From assembly GCF_026151205.1 (NCBI RefSeq), contig NC_087079.1, positions 9,476,635 through 9,540,634 of the forward strand: a stretch of DNA of 64,000 nt, read 5' to 3'. The notes beneath the pieces are model-generated. The model was not told the origin of the DNA. It did not search any database and saw nothing but the letters and a program-made list of their open reading frames with translations. The DNA is from Bolinopsis microptera. Taxonomy: Eukaryota; Ctenophora; Tentaculata; Lobata; Bolinopsidae. Below are positions 57,930 to 64,000 of the stretch, piece after piece; position 1 is the first letter of the stretch, and each line of letters opens with the position of its first letter. The position numbers and the translations under genes were made by a program.

Positions 57930-58465
57930 CACTTTATGTCACTGGGCCTACTTTTAATGTTATCTGGTAAATCATTAATAAATAACACATATAGTAATGG
58001 TCCAAGGACTGATCCCTGGGGAACTCCTGACCATACAATCTTCCACTCTGAAGTTTCACCTTCTACACACACTCTCATAGTTTTATTTGAGATAAAATCT
58101 GTAATTACATCTAAAACTTTACCAGTTATCCCTAGACTCTTTAGCTTGTTAATCAAGCTAGGGAACAGAATCGAAAGCTTTACTAAAATCAAAATAAAAT
58201 AAGTCCACAGGAGCACCTTCATCTATTAAATTAAGTATAGTGTCGAAAGTCTCCAAAAGATTTGACAAACAAGATTTTCCTTTAACAAACCCATGTTGGT
58301 CCTTTGAAATACGGTCTTCTAAAAATTCTAACACATGGGATCTAACAAACTGTTCATAAACTTTACAAAGAATACAAGTAAGAGAAACTGGTCTATAGTT
58401 AAGAGGGTCAGACTTAGAGCCCTTTTTAAAAAGTGCAACTACAGATGCCGACTTCCATACCTCCT
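57930..58465 (-). pseudogene. CR1-like reverse transcriptase, polymerase N-terminal half
   Basis: Reading from about 58465 downwards: VWKSASVVALFKKGSKSDPL, NYRPVSLTCILCKVYE, DQHGFVKGKSC, DFSKAFDSVP (first catalytic Asp), a stop, then LINKLKSLGITGKVLDVITD and SGVPQGSVLGPLLYVLFIND before it ends near PSDIK at 57932. These are reverse transcriptase blocks 1-4. The FADD block and C-terminus are absent. The missing part corresponds to what is present at 33742-34647, but the two lie 23 kb apart and are separate remnants. Confidence 0.88.
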
Positions 58466-60204
58466 GCTAATAAACATCTTTTCGTATCACTTATATGTTT
58501 TAAATATCCCCTTCCAGGTAAGAATGATAATTTGCCCGGCGCGTCGAAGTCCTCACCACTGTTTTCACGGCCGCTCACCATTCTTTGCAGGTATCCAGAA
58601 GATCATGGGCGAAAACAGTGGTGAAACCTGTCGTTTTTGTAGTAATCTTTGATGATTCTCTTGAACACCAGCTTCTACTATGTCTCGAAGTTCAGGACAC
58701 CAGTTAGTAATTACCTTCAACTGAAACAAGAACTGAATGGAGCTGACTCCTATTCTTATCTAGAAGAAGTTCTCATATATCAACAAAAAGCAGCACACAA
58801 AAAGTATTGATTAGGAGGGTTGAATTTCTTTGGGGACAAAATGAATCTCTCCAGGATTTAGCCAACTAGGTAGATTAGAAACCAATAAAGTTAAACGGTC
58901 TCACAAGAAATCTTAGCTATCAACCTTGGATCACAACTTGGGTGTAATATGATAAAATAAAGACTCTGCAAACATCTCAGGGAAATGATACCACCTTAAA
59001 AATAAAGAGGGAGGATCCTGGACCCCGAAATCCACCACCCTTCTGTACTTTCAGAGGTACCAATGTGGCAGGAAACCAGGGCTCATACTGCCGCTGAGCT
59101 AAAGCAGTAGAAGGGATGGCAGCTTCTGACTTCTCTGGGATCTAACACATCCTAAAGCAGACCAACACTATGTCCCAACGCACTGTTGTCTGCCCCCGGT
59201 GCCTGCCCGGGTCAATAAAGCAGTCAAGCATCGTGTATGTTGTGTTGAGCATTCTCTACCAACAAATGTGGGAACTCCCACAATGAAAAATCGAAGCAGT
59301 TCTAAAGAGACATTAGACAAGTAACAGAATCGGAAATAGACTTGAATTTGTTTTTTATATATAATTTAATTTATAAATTACGGCACTGCGCCGAAAAACT
59401 CACAGTGCTGCACTTAAACTCAAAGTATTGTTAATGAAAATGAAATTTTGTGAGATAATTTAGCATACTGACCTCGTGAGATATTAAAATTATACCCGTT
59501 CAGACGTACACGTAGGTCAGTACTTAAGGGGGCATACACCAAACCTGTCCAACCCAAATGACCTCATAGGCAGTTCAGTGACCATCTAGCGCACCTATTC
59601 CACATCAAAAAAATTATTTTGAGAATACCCATTTTTGTAATCGAGCATTTCCTGGTTAGAGTGGAATTTTCGGAAAAACAGAGGCTATAAGTTAATCATT
59701 TCTTGCGGTATCGGCTTGAAATTTTGCTCGCTGTTTATTCAAATCTATTTCAAGGTGTGTGTAAAATCTTGATATCGTATCTAAAAAGGCTGGTGTGTTA
59801 TAAATTTTTAAAGTAAAAAAAAGTCAAGAAGCTGAAGTTGTCCTTTTCAGACTTATTTTAACCAAAAAGTCAGTCAGGGAAGATCGGATTCATTTGATGC
59901 TGGACATGACATTGTTCTCTAAATTCTGGCGCAGTTTTTGATGCCCTCAAAAATGTTTTTACTCATTTATCTTCAGATCTAGTCTATTGGACTTCAAATT
60001 TAAACAACAAATTTAGGCACATTTTTCGTTTTTCATATTTACTGATTTTTCTAAAATTTTGATAGGAATGTGCTAGTGACTTTTTGAAGGGCGCAAAATA
60101 ACCGCAACTAGCACATTTATATATTAGTTATGAACAACAAAACACCCTAAAATGTTTCCCTTTGAAGTTATGGGATAAAATGTCGCTGCACCAGATATCT
60201 AGAT
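58466..60204. other. Non-coding, no gene seen
   Basis: Dense stops in all frames. A block near 58466-58520 belongs to the small dispersed repeat also found at 43200-43275. Nothing else is recognised. Confidence 0.45.
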
Positions 60205-60686
60205 AGCCTCATCTTGGCCTCATTCTAGATAGTAAATTAAACTTCAAAAGCCATGTAGATTATATGATTAGGAAGGTCATGAAGAGAATTGGTGCCATGT
60301 ATAGAAGTAAAGCACTGCTACCCATTAAATATAGGAAAATGTTTGCCAATGCACTCATGTTGCCACAATTCGATTATTTAGACACGATCTATTGTAGAGC
60401 TGGCAAGACAAAACTTGCTGAACTTGACACTCTGTGCAAAAAGGTAGCCAAAATAGCTCTCAACGTTCCACAAACAGAGAGCAGCCTTAATGTTTATAGA
60501 GACATGAAATGGTTACCACTCCATCTTAGACGACAACTCCATCTGTCAAATTATATGTTTAGAATCATCCATGACAATTGTCCTACAAACTTTATGAACA
60601 AATTTAGTTACATATCAGGAGGAAATAGTGATTTTAGAGCCCAAAATTTGGACCCCCGAGTGGTGTCAAAAACGCGAATGAAATAG
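60205..60686 (+). pseudogene. Non-LTR reverse transcriptase C-terminal fragment, plus strand
   Basis: The frame is open from about 60205 (HLGLILDSKLNFKSHVDYM), through KKVAKIALNVPQTESSLNVY and WLPLHLRRQLHLSNYMFRII, to a TAG at 60684-60686. LGLILDSKLNFKSH is the block just after the FADD motif in CR1-related polymerases, and the following text matches their C-terminal region. The polymerase core is missing, so it is a 5'-truncated insertion. Roughly 160 codons remain undisturbed, which suggests it is younger than the other fragments. Confidence 0.8.
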
Positions 60687-61270
60687 GTAATAATTATTTT
60701 AGTCTCTTGAGTCTTGACACCATTTAGGGCAATATTATACGGGTTCCTGCTAGTAATTTATAAAGCGTATGTTATTGCCCACTTAAAGGGGCCTGTTGAT
60801 AATTAGTTAAATTATTAGCTATTTTAGATTTAATAATAATAAGTTGGCAAAAGGAGCCAGTTACCTGAGCTTTACTAGCACCCGATTTACCACCTCTGGA
60901 ACACAAACCCAGGCCTCAAACCACCTAAAAAACTGCGATCATTCAGTCGGAAAAATATACATCATCATTATTTGAATTGATATAATATACATCATCATTA
61001 TTTGATTTGATATATTCCTCGAATGAGTAATAATAGAAAGCCAGCCATACCAGAAAAAAATTGTTTTTATTAGGCACTCAGTGACTGAGAAATAAGCCCT
61101 AACATGAATAAGCCCCAAGCCCGCCCGCCCGCCCGCCCCCCCCCCCCCCCCCCTCTTTATAATTTATCTAGAGTATACCAACTACCAAGGAACAGTTAAT
61201 AATCAGTTTAGATTAAATTGCTAACTTTTAAAGATAAAGTAATTATGTGCCATTCATTTAATATTTTCAG
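60687..61270. other. Upstream region of the ANF-receptor-like gene
   Basis: Non-coding. It holds a 31-base direct repeat (AATATACATCATCATTATTT at about 60955 and 60988) and a CCCG/C tract at 61117-61153. A strong polypyrimidine and AG acceptor (TTTAATATTTTCAG) ends at 61270, directly before the next gene. Confidence 0.6.
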
Positions 61271-61272
61271 GC
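61257..61272 (+). promoter_or_regulatory. Splice acceptor two bases before the start codon
   Basis: AATATTTTCAG followed by GC and then ATG places an acceptor two bases before the initiation codon at 61273. It marks either the end of a 5' UTR intron or a spliced-leader trans-splice site. Confidence 0.55.
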
Positions 61273-63853
61273 ATGCAATTGGGTCTATGGACTTTGATTG
61301 CCCTCATAGCTGGAGCTGTGGGAAGAAACTTCATTTTCTATGTTGATGTCAGATGGGATCTAAGATCTCGTTTTAATCTCTTTGTGCAGGATGAATCAAT
61401 ACCTTTCAACCATGGTCTCCGATTAGTCCCAGCAATATATATTGCAAGAGACAAGATTAAGAAGGGTTTACGGTTATGGTCAAGTTCTCCCAGAGTGCAT
61501 GCCGGTTTAGTAAAAAACGATTTCTATCAGTCCAACGCAGAGTATGTTGCAAATTGCAAAGGAATTAATGGCTCTGAGTCTGGTTCCAACTGCTTTGTAA
61601 ATTCTAATTATGACATCGGATTTTGTTCTCCAAGTGGCCTTGAACCTAGCAACGACCCTGCTATAGTTGCTGGTCTTCACTGTAAAAACAATCCTCCAGA
61701 AGGGCACATTCTTTCGTTTAGAGATAATAGCGATACGAAATCGTTAAGCATCCCTTTACTTAAGAAAGGAGAGAATATACATTTCATTTTGCCCGATGGT
61801 ACCGGTTTAACGTCTGACCAGAAAGTTGACTTCCTCGAGAAATTTGGTGGTGTAAGTGGGAAATCCTCATCATTGGGAAAGCTGAACGATAGAATCCAAT
61901 ATATCGCTAATCTATTTGGAGACGATTTCGCTGGAATAATTGGATCAACTGAGAATGCTTACTATACGTCTATAATAGCAAAGAGCTTAAATGTCCTAAA
62001 TATAGTGCCAGCAGTTTCAGAGAAAGTAAACGAAGGTACTTAAAATCATTGATAGTTATAATTATGTAACTTATGCAATGTCGATTTGAATTTCTTTTAG
62101 ACTAATTAGATACAAAATTGATAAGCCCTCTTTAGAAAAACGTCACGATATATCCACTGAGTTGTGATCTCCAACCTTTTTAATATCTTTAATATTTTAC
62201 AATTGCTGACAGTTCTGATGTCCCTCAGGTATATGGCCACAAAGTAGCTCTGATAAACTCTCGCCTGGTTTTATGGATGCTACCCTCGTCCTTGGACATG
62301 AAGACTGGATGATCGTTGAACAGCTTGCTTACGTAATTTATTTTTATTGTTTTGGGTAATCGAAGGGATTTTGGTTTCATTTATTTTACTAATTCTTGTT
62401 TCTAAGATAACAATGATATAATGAAAGGGAATCTTTTAACTTGTACATCACAAGAATAATTCTTCAGATAATAATCAAGACTGGCTGGGACATTGGAGCC
62501 GTGGCCATAATTACTGAAACTGGATACAGTGAACGTTGGGCTATAGCTATTAAAAATAATCTTAATGTGGAACTGGTCAAACGAAATAAAGGTATCAACA
62601 ATTATAATTAGTTCAAGTAGTGTCATGAGTGACATGATCAAGGTCGACCAGGACCGGGACTAAGGAACTAAGGAGAGTGCTGATTTCAATCCTTGGATGA
62701 ACTGTTTCGAGCATGTTGAATTGAATCACGCTCAATCGTTATCAAATCAATTCAAAATTTGTAATTAATCGCATTTCAGATCCTGTGAATATCACGGTTA
62801 AGAAAAGCACTGCAGCAGATCTTTACGTATTGAAAGGATTTAGAAATTTGGTTACTTCAGTAGAAAACTTATCGAAAACATACAGAAGTGCACGTCGTAT
62901 GTAAATTGTACAACTATGATTTTTAATGCTTAATAAACTTGATTAATGATGATCAATGATCATTCATTGATAATCTAGAATTAATTATTAGATATGCTTG
63001 CCGTGTGGCCTGGAGGTCAGCATTGTCATTTAAAGTGCAGTCATTGCTTTGCTTTGTCCCGGAATAATTGCTCAACGGCCAAACAACCGGACGGAAATTT
63101 TTTGTGATTTAAAAAACTAAATTTATACTCCTCATCAAGCAATATTTTATGAATCTTTTCAGTTTACGTTGTCATCGGTAAACCTATGTTTATGCGTTAC
63201 ATGTTGAGAGAGTTGAGACAAAGCTTGAAATTTAAGACGAAAGGTACAAATAAAAATGGTGTCGTCCTCATCCCAGAAACAGGTGCACCGTGCCCGGATT
63301 TGATTTACCCCTCTAGAAAGGCCCGAAAAGTCTTTAAAGTTCAGCACTTCAGCAGATATGCCTTCTTTAAGGAGTACGATGAAATTACTGCGCGGTTGGT
63401 TCTTGAGGTACACACAATTATTGATATTTTCTTGAGATTCGTACCCTGAGTGGTTAGTGTAAAGGTGTAATGTTGATCAGAGGCTAATAATTTCGGCTGG
63501 GTCACGTCCATGTATTTGGTGTATTTGATGGATAAAGATTACATATTACATGTATAATCGCTTCGGCAAATACTGACTTATTAACAGATGCATTGAAAAG
63601 TTAATAAATTTCAGGGTTGCTTCGCGATATGCCACAATTCTCATAACCGAGGACCATGGAAATGGTCAAAGTCGACTAACATGTCCACCGACGGAAGTAA
63701 CGGAGTTGACAAACTACGATGGAAGTTGGATCCTCTTTCTTTGAACACCAGAACTGAATATGATCCAGAAATCGGTGAAGAAAGCTACAATGATAATAGA
63801 AAATATGCCACCAGAGAGGAAGAAATAGATATGGAAAGATGGAATACGTTTGA
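61273..63853 (+). CDS. Secreted or receptor protein with ANF-receptor-like domain (3' incomplete)
   Basis: Six exons join in one frame: 61273-62035, 62229-62332, 62468-62591, 62780-62896, 63163-63407 and 63615-63853; all borders are GT-AG, giving about 530 residues, and the gene continues past the window. Residues 1-17 are a signal peptide (MQLGLWTLIALIAGAVG). The segment YIANLFGDDFAGIIGSTENA followed by SLNVLNIVPAVS, and later TGWDIGAVAIITETGYSERW and LYVVIGKPMFMRYML, resemble in order the beta-strand/helix pattern of type I periplasmic-binding (ANF-receptor) ectodomains, as in receptor guanylate cyclases and natriuretic peptide receptors. The match is distant. No transmembrane segment, kinase-homology or cyclase domain is reached before the window ends; the last exon is acidic and polar. 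Alternatively it is a soluble or orphan member of the fold. Confidence 0.65.
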
Positions 63854-64000
63854 GTAAGAAAACGTAACCATGTTGTTCTGAATATCTCACGTACCTTATT
63901 TTACTTTCCAATTCCATGATATAATATATTAGCAAACCACGAGTCATAATAAGGTTCCGACAGCTGAAGACGATTAACATGTTTTTTTATGTTTTTGATG

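Overview
The window is animal (metazoan) nuclear DNA: AT-rich, with intron-containing genes using mostly GT-AG splice sites, and dominated by transposable elements and simple repeats. The recognisable protein families (a PAN-like secreted domain pair, dipeptidyl peptidase 2, a J-domain co-chaperone of the DNAJC3 type, an ANF-receptor-like ectodomain, CR1-like retrotransposons, hAT and Mutator-like elements) fit an invertebrate. I cannot assign a phylum from sequence alone.

Three host loci are supported. (1) Position 3-455 (+) is the 3' end of a gene for a protein ending in two PAN/apple-like repeats. (2) 2100-4929 (-) is a complete nine-exon S28 serine peptidase whose exons join into one 499-codon frame with an intact Ser-Asp-His triad; it is closest to dipeptidyl peptidase 2 (DPP7). 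(3) 61273-63853 (+), running off the right edge, holds the first six coding exons of a secreted or receptor protein with an ANF-receptor-like domain. A fourth trace, the 3' coding end of DNAJC3, lies at 35485-35775 (-) inside one arm of a large inverted-repeat element, so it is probably a captured or inserted fragment.

The rest is mobile or repetitive. The largest structure, 6749-21765, is a roughly 15 kb near-palindrome with inverted ends, flanked by a 6-bp duplication (CACCTC); a related unoccupied site lies nearby at about 6559. Its subterminal arrays consist of GGCC-rich palindromes, and its middle (about 10.05-21.3 kb) carries so many homopolymer expansions that it looks like unpolished sequence. 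Further right are a 1.25 kb tandem duplication (26.4-28.9 kb), a 6.1 kb inverted-repeat element (34648-40740), a deleted Mutator-like element keeping a 288-codon FLYWCH zinc-finger ORF (44505-45371), an 8-bp-TSD element (46332-46984), a non-autonomous hAT element with an exact 8-bp target duplication (48530-49339), several small inverted-repeat elements, and decayed non-LTR retrotransposon fragments.

The host genes do not form a functional cluster. Most long open frames outside the listed genes are chance frames in repeats.
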